64,000 bases of DNA from Forficula auricularia. Its lineage: Eukaryota; Arthropoda; Insecta; Dermaptera; Forficulidae. The stretch is taken from the NCBI GenBank assembly GCA_024734495.1, contig JALMQS010000061.1, forward strand, positions 5,881,321 through 5,945,320, written 5' to 3'. A program made the translations under genes and the position numbers. The stretch's first letter is position 1, and every line of letters begins with the position of its first letter. Below are positions 47,226 to 58,854 of the stretch, piece by piece. The notes beneath the pieces were generated by a model, which was not told the DNA's origin, did no database searches, and was given only the letters and a program-made list of their open reading frames with translations.

Positions 47226-48569
47226 GCTGCAATTTTGTCAATTTTTTTTTTTTTTTATTTAAAAACTTCAGTATATCGTTTTCAAATTTTAAAGAAAAAT
47301 ATGTTATATTGTTCGAAGAAGCCACCTTTAGTGCGGATAATAGCATCGAGTCTGTCCGGTTTTTTTTTTTGGTTTGTTAATTTTCAAAATTTTTTCGCTT
47401 TATGATATTTTTACTCTGTGAAATTGAGAATAAAATATAATAAACATAAATACAAGTTTTTTATTAGATATAATTAATTAAATTAAATTAATTAACAAGT
47501 TTATTAACCAACAAAAAATTAGAAATTTTTTTAACAATTTCAAATATTTCGTCCTCGAAACTACTTTTTTTTTATTTTTTTTCCATATTTATATTTTAGA
47601 AAGTGGAAAAAATTAAGAAAACCACTCATACTTTTTTATTTTTTTACATAAACAAATAAACTGCAACGGATCATTGCTAAACTTTATCCAAATTCATTTG
47701 AAATATTAATATGTTCTAGAGTAAAGTACTTTAAAATATAATTTTACTAAAAACTTTATTTAACCTTTTTGTGGTTCCCAAGGTACTTAATTAGGATATT
47801 AAATTTCATCAAAATTGGTTAAGTCATTTTCAAGATATTTAGAAAAAACTAAAAAGTACTGAAATAAAGTACTAATGTTTGTGGACCGATATGTACCAAA
47901 AACTAATCAGCGCTTCATTTTGTTAAAATACTGGTAGGTTTTCAATTTCAATTCATTCGGTGCAACGGTGTGGAAAAATTCGTGGACGAAAAAAACGGTA
48001 ACACACACACATCCATCCATCCATCCATCCATCCGCACGCACTTCCAAAAAAAATGGCACTTTTTGGCCTCTCGGCGAGATCCCAGGTAATTTTTGGCAA
48101 AACCGTCACGTGCTAAAATTCAATCTCATTGAATACTTCAATTTGTGACCTTAATTGAATCCATGGGTTCCGTAGTCTTTACCTGAGGACCCTTTGAAGT
48201 CGCGCTTGCCGCGAGAGCGATTCAATACTTTCTCCCATGCTTCGCATTGGATAAAGTAAAAAATGTATGATGATAAGGAGAAAGCGCATTAAATGAGAAA
48301 TTAAGTGTCATATCTGGTATAGCTCATAAATTAGGGGCTTAAGTCTTGTCCTAGTTTTATTTTCAAATTTTTAAACATTATTCTCTAGGTTTTCAATTAG
48401 AGAGGCCATGTTTAATCTAAACCCTATAATGTTAATTGGGAGATAAATTTAAACCTAATTTATCGAACGGAGAATTTACTACTGCTCGAAGCCCCTAAAA
48501 ATTAATAAATTGGATATTGGATTGTATCTAACTTTCTGAGATTTGGCTTGTGCTCCTAGCTTCTTTCCT
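47226..48569. other. AT-rich spacer with CCAT microsatellite
   Basis: A CCAT tandem run at 48010-48032 and a CA run just before it. A less AT-rich patch lies at 48050-48250. Several T-runs lie at 47240-47650. The phrase TTTCATCAAAATTGGTTAAG at 47806 resembles repeat tails. No gene seen. Confidence 0.4.
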
Positions 48570-48670
48570 TCTACTCTGTTCTTTTCACGATGGAGGGGCC
48601 ATCCCACACAGGCCTTTAGGGGATGCACCTTCTGGTGTATCTCCTTCTCACATCAATATCACTAAAAAAA
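48570..48670 (+). mobile_element. LINE family L 3'-UTR fragment
   Basis: CTTTTCACGATGGAGGGGCC, CAGGCCTTTAGGGGATGCAC and GGTGTATCTCCTTCTCACAT match the 3' untranslated region at 51385-51465. It ends in the same ATCACTAAAAAAA tail, so it is a tail-anchored, severely truncated insertion. Confidence 0.85.
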
Positions 48671-49619
48671 TGTGGTTGTTAATTCAGCGTGGAGGAATGG
48701 TCATTTTCCTAAATATTTTGGACTGGATCCTTTCCAAATCTTTTAGTCTAGCTCTGGAGACGAAACGAAATCATGCAGGGGCAGCGTGTCCCATGATTGA
48801 CCGAACAAAAAGATATAATTAATTAATTTCAGATTTACTATGTGTAGGTAAAATAAAAATAAATAAACTATTAAAATTTGAGTTTCAGCCTCCATATTCC
48901 CTCCCCGGCTATGATCATGGTTCTAACATATACATATGATTTTAGTTTTAGGATCAGTAAATTCCTCCCGTAAAGTTTGTCTCTCGCTGGCTTGTCGTTT
49001 CTCTAAGGGTGAATGCCTGATGATCTGTCATTAATGCAAAGTGTTGATGAACTGCTGTTACTGATTTATCACATCTCCTTCAGCTCTCGGGGTCGTTTTG
49101 GCAAGTCAATGGTTTTAATTGGGCTAGTGTTTGTTATTTAGCCTTGTTCTCAGTTTAGCATTCATGTAGTCAATGAATCTATTGGTCACGCCCAAGGGTA
49201 GAGACCCTATTTGCATACTAACTGTTCCCTTCTCGAGCCTCGAGAGCAGCTGCTTCGGCCACACACCTCATTTAATTGGATTTGGTACTTATGTATGCTC
49301 ATATATAAAACATATTCAAACTTCAATAGAAATAGTCACTGATGGGGAATAAAATAATTAAGATAATCGAATAATTTTAATTTTTTTTAATTTTTGTATT
49401 TTGGTCCAATACTAAAAATGGTAAAAACAGAACCCAAATGACGAGACTTCCGACCGTTGTTTGTCGGTCTGTCACAAACCTGTAGCATCTAATCTATTGA
49501 AATCACAATCAAATTGAATTAGTAATCCCTTGTTTAGATTCTTATAATCAACAGATTCGAACAAAGTCGAAAAAACTAAAAAAAACAAGAAAAATGAAGG
49601 ATATACTAAAAAATGAACG
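48671..49619. other. Spacer with a GC-balanced island at about 48890-49290
   Basis: The island has no copy elsewhere here and contains an ATTTGCATA octamer-like site (49208), a TCGAGCCTCGAGA dyad (49234) and a TCATTTAATTGG site (49268). There is no coding frame of note. It is a candidate regulatory or conserved non-coding sequence. Confidence 0.35.
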
Positions 49620-49985
49620 TATAATAACGAAAAAAAATTTCTGGGTCCAAAATTGGGGGGGTTTAAAAAATAAAAATCTAGTCCATTTGAGCAAACTCAA
49701 CCATATTTTGTATAGATAATCAGTGGGCCCCCAGAACACCAAAAATTCAAAAACAAACCGCCCAAAATTGGGGGGTCAAAAAATGAAAATCTAGGCCCTT
49801 GGGCCAAATTCAACCAAATTTTGTATACATAATCAGTGGGTTACCAGAAGACTAAAAATGACAAAAACTAACATCTCAAAGTGGGGGGGTTTAGGTCAAA
49901 AAATTAAAATCTAGGGCCTTGTACCAAACTCAACCAGAAGTGTATGGTAAAGTCAAGTGGATGGCCACACCAGAACGTGTCAATT
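49620..49985 (+). repeat. Family B, partial copy with three tandem cores
   Basis: Three tandem units of about 110 bases, each a G-run, a TAAAAAATxAAAATCTAG block, a CAAACTCAACCA-type block and CAGTGG...CCAGAA. They start at about 49655, 49766 and 49878. The family tail follows: TGTATGGTAAAGTCAAGTGG then ATGGCCACACCAGAAC. The left half of family B is missing. Confidence 0.75.
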
Positions 49986-50821
49986 TATTTATTTTTTTAT
50001 TTTTTTAACCTTCACTCATCTCGCACTGTAGCCGCCGCAATTAGCCGTTTTATTTATTTATTTATTTATTTTATTTTATTTTAAAATATGGGTTTTTGTT
50101 TTTATTTTTTCTTATTTAATGAAGACTATTGATATATCTTAGATTTTTTTATTACCCGGGAGAATTAGTAAATAGAATCATTTAATTTTTAGTACTTGTA
50201 CATACAATTTTTATCTAAAATAAAAGGAAGAAATTTATACATATATCCGAAAAATATGAATATCCGTAAAATAAATCTCTCTATAAAATGATAAAAGCCT
50301 ATAAAGACGCCTTGCAGTGTATTTCCTTTTGTAGCCTAGTCAGAGTATTATGAGTATTAATATTATTTACCCTTAACTCTTCTTGTTGGTTCATTTTATA
50401 GACCATCCTTGGTGAAAAATCGATCTTTAACTATACCTAAAGTATTTTTATTTGTCTGCAATTAAAAGGCAATTACATTAATAACCTGAAGTATTATGGC
50501 GAATATCAGGATGTTAAATCGGATAACTGTAATAAAAATTAAAAAAATTTGTTTTTAATTTAGCAATTAAAGCTTTTTGATTTTTATAAATGATATTTTA
50601 TAATTTAATATGTTGTAAATTATTTAAAGTGAAATATTACTATATTCGATCGTTATTTCTAAACTCAAGGGTAAATTTAAGGCATGGGAAAATGTGATAA
50701 GTAGTTAAGCGGAAAGTAATAGAGCAACTAGCTAACAAATAAATTTTGCTTTTTAAGATTCTGTTTAAAAAGTAAAACAGGACCTCTCTTAGTATATATA
50801 TATATATATATATATATACAA
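49986..50821. other. AT-rich spacer ending in a TA microsatellite
   Basis: T-rich and TTTA repeats lie at 49985-50110. A 26-base TA run at 50793-50818 directly precedes the LINE fragment. Confidence 0.45.
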
Positions 50822-51473
50822 TTTTCCAAATGCATCTAATTGCAGCGCGCAGTCTTGGTCTCCTATTTAGGTCCAGACGCTATTATACTCCCAGTCAACT
50901 TCTTACACTGTACAAGGCTCAAATTCGTCCCTGCCTCGAATACGGCTCTCATCTGTGGAGGGGTGCCTCCAAGCATTCTCTTCCCACACTGGATGCAATT
51001 CAGAAACGAGCAATTAAACTAATAGGAGACCCGGTCCTAACTAACTCACTCGACTCCCTGGCTCACCGAAGAACCGTTTCTGTCCTTTCCCTGTACTACA
51101 GATACTATCATGGTATCTGTTCAGTAGAGCTGAAATCAATTATCCCCCCCTAGAGAGCCCTCTTTACTAGGAACACGCGGTTTTCGAAAGCTCAACAACT
51201 TCGTTGTCAAATTAGATAAAAACCGAACCAACGCTTTTGCCAACTCTTTTATCCCTATGACCTCCAGAGACTGGAACTCACTTCCAGCCACCGTCTTTTC
51301 CACAACTTATAACCTTCAGCTGTTTAAGACCCGTATCCACAGATACCTTCTACTCCTACCCATGCCATAAAATCCCTTCTTCTTCTTTTCACAATGGAGA
51401 GGCCAACCCAGGCCTTTAGGAGATGCACCTTTTTGGTGTATCTCCTTCTCACATCATTATCATTAAAAAAAAT
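50822..51473 (+). mobile_element. 5'-truncated LINE (family L)
   Basis: Contains the last part of a reverse-transcriptase ORF, its 3' untranslated region (51371-51463) and a short A-run (51464-51472). The 5' edge abuts a TA microsatellite. No certain target duplication. Three other fragments of the same 3' end occur at 14150, 48570 and 52524. Confidence 0.85.
50830..51370 (+). pseudogene. Non-LTR retrotransposon reverse transcriptase, C-terminal part
   Basis: The first frame (50830-51153) has LLFRSRRYYTPSQLLTLYKA, QIRPCLEYGSHLWRGA, DAIQKRAIKLIGDPVL and LAHRRTVSVLSLYYRYYHG, the post-catalytic region of jockey-like ORF2 proteins common in arthropods. At a run of seven C (51144-51150) the frame slips. 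The protein continues in another frame with NSFIPMTSRDWNSLPATVF and YNLQLFKTRIHRYL to the TAA at 51368, the normal end of this protein group. The catalytic YxDD region is not included, so the piece is dead on arrival and has one frameshift. The protein would copy its own RNA at a nicked target. Confidence 0.88.
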
Positions 51474-52523
51474 TGTTAACTCCCAAGAATATATTTTTAA
51501 TTTTATTATTTTCAATGCATATAAGAAATTTGTTGGACGTTTTAAAACAATAATAAACTTCCTTTACTAGTGTTAGGATTACGTAAAATTAAAAAATATA
51601 ATTCACGCTGAATGAGATTTTGTGTTGGCAAGCTCAAATTAATGTTCAAAAGACCCCACTATCGAAATTTGTCAGCGGCCTAAAATTCTGCTTTAAGCCG
51701 CTGGCTACAAAGATATTTTTATTTTATATAAGAATAATTCTACTCATCTCTTGTATAATGCAAGCAAATAAAATCAACTTAAACAAAATTAAATAAACAT
51801 TCTCTCAATTTGTTATATTATAATAGATTGCAACGTGGGAGGGTTTGTAAACAGTTTTTGCTTCTTCTTTATATTTAACCTTCTAAAAAAAAACCCTTTT
51901 TGAAAATTATTGAAATTAATATTTAGTCTTCTCTTTTCAGCTGACCCTGATTTTAGATTATCCGTTGGTCTTTATAAATATAAATTTCCTAAGTAAAGAG
52001 ACGAAATTCAATAGAATCTGTTTAGTTTTAGGATAAGCCAGTTTTGTTTCTTTTTAAAGAGTAAAGACCCAAGAAAGAAGGGATTTAGTACCATAGCTCC
52101 CGGAGAGATTCATTCCAAGGTAGGTAAAATGGAAAGAGAGTGGTTGGTTTGCGTTTAGGGTCCCCTCAATATACTTTACCTCCTCTTGACCTTACATACC
52201 TTCTATATTTATTCTTTAAAGATAAAAAAAAAATTTAACAGAAAGGGACTTTTAAAAATAAAAAAAATAAAATTGGATTGGATTTTCTAATATATCGTAC
52301 TTATCATTGTAAAGTGACATAAAAACGATTAAGAAATTTTTTAAAAAGTCTATTAAAAGTTAAATAGAAAATGGAATGAGGAATCAGTTCATTTAGATTT
52401 CACAGTATAAAGAAAAAAAAAGATTTTCCAATAAATAAGTCAATCTCTACTTTTTACTGCCCTGGTAAAGAAATTTAAATCCAGCCAAGGAGAATATAAA
52501 AATATGGCAACGGCTTGTGGTGA
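51474..52523. other. AT-rich spacer without recognisable feature
   Basis: 52070-52200 is slightly less AT-rich and single-copy. Otherwise poly-A and poly-T stretches only. Confidence 0.4.
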
Positions 52524-52646
52524 AGACCAAATACGATTTTCAAACATTCAACACATCTTCCAGATTAAATTAGAAACTAACGCATTTGACAATTTGTTTA
52601 TCCCTATGACTTCTAGAAACTGGAAATCGATTCCATCCTCCGTCTA
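52524..52646 (+). pseudogene. LINE family L coding-tail fragment
   Basis: Aligns to 51171-51295: TTTTCAAACATTCAACA, AAATTAGA, TTTATCCCTATGACTTC and GAAACTGGAAATCGATTCC parallel the LNNFVVKLD and SFIPMTSRDWNSLP codons of the larger copy. Truncated on both sides, with no A tail. Confidence 0.7.
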
Positions 52647-52769
52647 AATATAATATGTATATTTTAAGTACGTTTATATTTTAAGTTATATATTTTAATT
52701 TAAAAAATGCAATAAATTATATTTTATAGAATTAAATTTGATTTAGGCTTTGTACAACGTTTAGTTTAA

Positions 52770-54615
52770 GGAGGTCGTTTCGGCGCCAATCTTAAATAAA
52801 AAATATTAGATTATAACTATAACTTAATTTTTACTTTACCAAATTTGGTTGAATTTGGTAAATGCCCAAGATTTTCATTTTTGACCCTACACCCCCCCCC
52901 CCCACATTTGGGCGGTTAGTTTTGCATTTTTAGACTTCTGGGGGTCCACTGATTATGTATACATATTTGGTTGAGTTTGCTCAAACGGCCTAGATTTTTA
53001 ATTTTTAACCCCCCTTTCCACCCCCCCTAATTTTGAGCCGATATGCACCAAAATCCTAATCAGCTCATAATCTCAACTGGACCAAAACTTAGTGTGAAAT
53101 TTGGTTTCGGTATTCAAACTAGTTTTTGAGCTAGCTCGTCTACAAAAATTTGGTAAAGCACAGACTAACGGACAACCAGACAATCAGACTACTAACAGAC
53201 ATTTTGACAAAACAATTATTATCTCGAAAAATATAATTTTTTCGATGTTCACTTTATTAGAGCTTTTTGTAGAGCCAAATGCCATGGCTTCGCTTAATTT
53301 TTTTGAATCAAAATAGTTTCAGCCGTTTTTTGAGATATTTTGAAAAAAATAAGGAAAAAACCACTTATTTCATGCACGATTACAATACTTGACCATGTCC
53401 TGTATGGTAAAGTAAAAAGTGGTTTTTTCCTCTTTTTTCAAAAATATCTGAAAAACGGCTGAAATTATTTTGATTAAAAAAATTGAGCGAAACCATGGCA
53501 TTTCGCTCTACAAAAAGCTCTGATAAGTGAACATCGAAAAAATTATATTTTTTGAGATAATAATTGTTTTGTCAAAATGTCTGTTAGTTAGTCTCTCTGT
53601 CCGGTTGGGTGTCCGTTAGTCTGTGCGTTACCAATTTTTGTGGACGAGCTAGCTCAAAAACTAGTGTGAATATCGAAACCAAATTTCACACGTAGTTTTG
53701 GTCCATTGAGATTAAGAGCTGATTAGATTTTGGTGCATATCGACCCAAAATTAAGGTGAGTGTCGGCGAGGGGGTTAAAAATTAAAAGTCTAGGCTATTT
53801 GAGCAAACTCAACCAAATTTTGTATACATAATCAGTGGGACCCCAGAAGTCTAAAAATGCAAAAACTAACCGCCCAAAATGGGGAGGGGAGAGGGAGGTC
53901 AAAAAATTAAAACCTTGGCCATTTACCAAACTCAACCAAATTTTGTTTACATAATCAGTGGGATCCCAGAAGTCTAAAAATTGAAAAACTAACCCCCCTC
54001 CCCTACATGATTATAAATAATTTTATTAAATATTAAATATAAGTGCGGGGCCAGATTGTATGGTAAAGTCAAGTTGATGGCCACATCAGAACACGTCAGC
54101 TTATTTTTTTATAATAGTTTAATTCTCTATCTATGCTTTTGGTGAAGTTTCAATCACACAGCGGCAGCGTTCAAATTTTTAAAAATAAAATGTTTTTAAA
54201 TTTAAACATTTTTCCGAGTCTTATGGAAAATTAAGATCTTAACACTTTCTCGTGAATTATACTACTATTAGTTGAATAGATAAAGTTAAAAAACTAAAAA
54301 TTAGCTTTTTGAAACTTGGAGGTTTCTTTTTTTGCAATAAAATATATCATTGACCGTCGAATTTACTGAGATATTTGCTTTAAAAATCACATACCTAAAT
54401 GCTATGTTTCGATGTAAACATAAACAGTAGAAATACAACGAATTGCCAAATCATAAAAGACTTATTATCAGCTGATTTGAATAAATCAAACTAACTTATG
54501 TATTAAATTATTTTTTTTATAATTGTTTTTATTTCAAATATTTACGGCTTTCATACTATTTATTTTTTGATTCTATTATTTTTATTTTAAACATTTACGG
54601 CTTTCATACTATTTA
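52770..54615. mobile_element. TTAA family A, copy 2, split by a family B insertion
   Basis: After TTAA (52766-52769) the end GGAGGTCGTTTCGGCGCC and 63 bases match family A copy 1 in reverse. The match stops at 52832 and resumes at about 54106 (ATAATAGTTTAATTCTCTAT). It continues to about 54575, where an ATTTACGGCTTTCATACTAT block is duplicated at 54592. The far TTAA end is lost where family C begins (54621). Confidence 0.8.
52833..54105. mobile_element. Two family B copies head to head, inserted in family A
   Basis: 52833-53400 is family B reversed, from the core to its left end. 53400-54105 is family B forward, through two cores (53770 and 53900) to the tail TGGTAAAGTCAAGTTGATGG and CACATCAGAACACGTC. 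The two left ends meet at 53385-53420. The result is a large inverted repeat within family A, so it postdates that insertion. The frame at 53101-53316 is incidental. Confidence 0.78.
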
Positions 54616-54620
54616 TTTTT

Positions 54621-56065
54621 TTAACCGACTTCAATAAAAGGAGGAGGTTCTCTATTCGACTGATTTTTTTTTTTTTTTGTGCCTATGTTACCTCATATCT
54701 CCGCCAATTCTCAACCGATTTTGAAAATTTTTTGCATTGGGTCCAGTCTAGCTTCCGATTGGTCCCATTTTTTCGTTTTTTTTTCATAGGTATTAGACCT
54801 TTTTTATTAGGTTTGTTTAGACCTAACCTCTTTGTTTATGAACCGATTTCGATGGTTCTTTTTTTATCCGATAGGGGTGTCTTGGGGATGGTGCCATATT
54901 AATTTGATCAAGTTCTGATGATATGATCACTATTAATAACATCACTAAAAAGAGAAAAATAAAATAATTTTTAAGAAAAAAATAAAAACCTACTTCAAAA
55001 AATTAAATGCAACAAATAAAAAATAATTTTTAAGAAAAAAATAAAAACCGACTTCAAAAAATTAAATGCAACAAATAAAATACACTAAAAGGTATAAAAT
55101 AATTATTATCTTATTTAGTTACAACTAAACGACGAAATATTAACATGAAATTACTTTTTGAAGTCGGTGCCAAACTAACTATACCTATAAGCGAGCATAC
55201 CCTCCAAACGTACTAAGTAAGATCCGTCGAGTGCGATTCATAAAAGGTATATGTTTGGCACCAACTTCAAAAAGTAATTTCATGTTAATATTTCGTCGTT
55301 TAGTTGTAACTAAATAAGATAATAATTATTTTATACCTTTTAGTGTATTTTATTTGTTGCATTTAATTTTTTGAAGTCGGTTTTTATTTTTTTCTTAAAA
55401 ATTATTTTTATTTTTCTCTTTTTAGTGATGTTATTAATAGTGATCATATCATCAGAACTTGACCAAATTAATATGACACCATCCCTAAGACACCCCTTTC
55501 GATAAAAAAAGAACCATCGAAATCGGTTCATAAACAAAGAGGTTAGGTCTAAACAAACCTAATAAAAAAGGTCTAATACCTATGAAAAAAATACGAAAAA
55601 AATGGGACCAATCGGAAGCTAGACTGGACACAATGCAAAAAAAAATTTCAAAATCGGTTGAGAATTGGCGGAGATATGAGGTAACATAGGCACAAAAAAA
55701 AAAAAAAAAAAAAATTCAGTCGAATAGAGAACCTCCTCCTTTTTTGAAGTCGGTTAAAAATACACTAAAAAGGTATAAAATAATTATTATCTTATTTAGT
55801 TACAACTAAACGACGAAATATTAACATGAAATTACTTTTTGAAGTTGATGCCAAACATATACCTTTTATGAATCGCACTCGACGGATCTTGCTTAGTACG
55901 TTTGGAGGGTATGCTCGCTTATAGGTATAGTTTGTTTGGCACCGACTTCAAAAAGTAATTTCATGTTAATATTTCGTCGTTTAGTTGTAACTAAATAAGA
56001 TAATAATTATTTTATACCTTTTAGTGTATTTTATTTGTTGCATTTAATTTTTTGAAGTCGGTTTT
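54621..56065. mobile_element. Composite family C array (copy 3)
   Basis: Four parts: the unique part reversed (54621 to about 54960), a palindromic part (55046-55383), the unique part forward (55385-55757) and a second palindromic part (55758-56065). A segment of about 59 bases is tandemly duplicated at 54962-55080. The first three parts make one large foldback of 1.1 kb bounded by AACCGACTTC and GAAGTCGGTT. The two palindromic parts carry the same spacer in opposite orientations. No coding. Confidence 0.78.
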
Positions 56066-56090
56066 TATTTTTTCTTAAAAATTATTTTTT

Positions 56091-57769
56091 CTAGTAGCTG
56101 ATGCCATAATTATAGCAACACATGCCTTTTTTTATTTCTAGACATCTTGTCTTTGCGGTTAGTCACTGTAGAATGAGTCAAAAAAACTTCAATCTGTCAG
56201 TCGGAATGATCGTGTTAGGGGCCGCTTAATAGCTAATGAGCTGAAATTTGCAAGACAAATTTCTATAGTATTGAACAGCACTTAGATAAAATTATACTCA
56301 AACCATTCACTTAGTAAAAAATAGCCGAATAAATTTTAAATAGTTATGCATAGGATTTGAACTTAGTCTGTTTAGTAAGAAGAAAGATAACTTTCGAAAA
56401 TCGTAAAATTTATATCTAATAAAATACAGGTAACAAAAGATAGATCCAAACTCTGGTGATAACTCAGTTAAATTAAAATAATTAAGACTTTGATTAAGCC
56501 CATAAAGGGTAATTACAAATTTACCCAGAAATTAACTTGTTAATTAGTTAATTTAAATTTACAGAATTCTGAAGACAAGATTGCTAGGTAGGCAGGCTGA
56601 GGGGAAGACGGCTTTAGCTAATATCGAAAGAAGTTTACAAGTGCGATAATCGATCAAAGTATTATAAAATTAAAATTCAATGTAGTGGATTGTTAACAGT
56701 TCAGGAACACTTTCATTAAATGAATATCTAATTTAGAAGAGTTGTATTTAACTTGAGTAAAATAAAAGTATTAATAAAATATGCTGAGGCTTGTTTCAAA
56801 CAATTATTATTCAAGCCACAGGTTGCAAAAGTAATACTAGAGGTGAATTTATGGTTCATACTCACCTAGTAGAGTACATCGCTTAGTATTACTCTTCCTT
56901 TTATTTTATATTTTTATTTACATTACACAAATATCTAAATTGCCTAGAGGTTGGAGGCCACCAAAATCTAGTATTACTACCATTACTACTACTACTACTA
57001 CAAATAGAAATGGAAGTTTCAATATGAAGTAACGGAAGTCTTTTTTCATGATAAAAATCGAAAGAGATTTTTACAGATCGTTACTCTCGAAGTTTCCTGA
57101 AATCACTAATGTAGTTTTCAGAAAATGTATGTATCTATGTGTGTGTTACTAATTTATTAGCTAGACCGTTAAACCAATAATTATGAAATCTTAATTTTAT
57201 AACTTTTAATTAAAAGGTAAAAAAGTAAAGAAACCAATTTTTTATTTTACTTTTTACTTTCACATTTATATTCTATAGAATATAATGAGGAAGAATGGGA
57301 TTGACAGTCTGGTTAAAGTATACTTTAGCTCAGTGTTTTTTTCAAAATTTCTCAAAAATAGTATTTAAAAAAAGCTTGTAAAAAGATGGCCCTTTTGAAA
57401 ATTCCTAGGAAAATTCTAACTTCGCCTAAAAGCTCCCGAGTGCCCCTTCTGAGATAAAATAAGTTCTTTGATTAGGCCTTTTAATTCAACATAATGTAAA
57501 GTTAATATTTTGGCGAAAACATAGTCTTTTTGAAAAAACAGCATCTTTTTTAAAAATTCAAAAACCATTTCCTTTTATTCTTTACGTATATTATATATTT
57601 CATTTTTAGCAATATATTTATTTAAATACTAATTAAAAATTATTTTTTTAAATAGTCTGATATTTTACCAATTACTTATGTATTATTACGCACTTCTAGA
57701 ATAAGATTCCTGGGCACATACCTGATCAGTTTAAGGGGTTTCTTATAAAAGTACAAATTGCGAAAAATA
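56091..57769. other. AT-rich spacer
   Basis: A short ACT triplet run lies at 56982-57000. A phrase GCTAATGAGCTGAAATTTG at 56233 recurs loosely at 27200. No gene or structured repeat seen. Confidence 0.4.
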
Positions 57770-58040
57770 TCGAAAGAAATCATGAGAAATTGTTATCTTC
57801 TAAATCCAAGCCGGTGTGGATGATTTTATTACATGTCAGAAGGGTTGTATCATCCTTCGGGAAATGAACCGAGTCCCCAACCCCCAAAAAAACAATCGGT
57901 AAATGGCTGTCCTTCGAAGCTGGTACATGGGTTCAATTCATAAGGAGGGAACACTACCCTTTTGATTTGTAATAAAAATTATTCATGAAACCTCGAATTC
58001 AGTAGATGACTATTTTTCGTGATTTCTTTAGATATTATTG
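57770..58040. repeat. Decayed tRNA-like repeat (family E, copy 4)
   Basis: ACATGTCAGAAGGGTTG (57832) is followed by CCTTCGGGAAATGAACCGAG, an eroded inverted T-arm. A plus-strand TGGGTTCAATTCATAAGG (57928) and CCCTTTTGATTTGTAAT come next. The GAAATCATGAGAAATTG (57776) and inverted TTTCGTGATTTCTTTAG (58015) flanks correspond to those of the other copies. Confidence 0.55.
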
Positions 58041-58854
58041 TTTTATGTTTTACAAAATCTAAGTTTTTTAAGAAAGCCGTTGGCAAGCATGAGAATATAA
58101 TTTAGTACCTATATGTATGTTCTTATGCTAATAAGTCCGGAAATCTTAGAGCGCATTCTTTTATACGGGCTTATTGTATTCTTTTATATTATTATTTTGT
58201 AAAGCGGTTTGTAGAGCACATTGCACACCGAGTGCTTGGAATGACCTCAACACGAGACACGAGACACCGAGGGTTCAGATCAAATAGGTAATAATAAAAA
58301 AGACCCGCATTTGTTTAAGTCCTTCTTCCTATTCTGTCCCCTCTTAGGGGATGAATTCTTTTTCTTTGCTTCTCTATCATATTTCGACTAATAACAAATT
58401 TTTGGAAAATTTTCTTACAATCGTCTCTAATATTTAATATTTAATCTATTACCAAAATGGAATTAAACGTATTAAACTTTTTCAAGACTCGGAACGATTT
58501 CTGCAAATTTAGGTGATTTGTCAATTTTTTTGTTAGCGAATGACTTGAGCAGGAAAGCTCAAATGTGACTGAAAGATGCAGCTTATTAACACAAAAACGT
58601 GTCCCAAATTTCTGCACATTTACTACTAACATTCATGAATTCAATTTTTTCTGATTTTCTACAATTTTCATTTAGAAGTTTGGAAACTAGGAGACTCAAA
58701 ATCTAATAATTTCTTTCTTTTGAAAATAAAATCATTTTGGCTCTAGAATAAACTTTCTACGTTCTTCCTTTCCTTTGGAATTAGGTGTACACCGTCTTTG
58801 GAACTACTTTGAAATTACTTTGGAATTCATTAGATAATCTATTGTTATCTATTG
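58041..58854. other. AT-rich spacer
   Basis: Holds the family F copy listed separately and a brief balanced patch at 58205-58290. No gene seen. Confidence 0.4.
58462..58620 (+). repeat. Dispersed family F repeat, clearest copy
   Basis: ACTTTTTCAAGACTCGGAAC, GGTGATTTGTCAATTTTTTT, GACTTGAGCAGGAAAGCTC and AGATGCAGCTTATTAACAC appear in order. This is the reference order for the more decayed copies. Confidence 0.6.

Noticed and set aside
53101..53316. 71-codon frame with NGQPDNQTTN peptide
   Set aside because: Falls inside family B. The peptide comes from GTCTGTTAGT-type phrases read in reverse, and other copies are not open.
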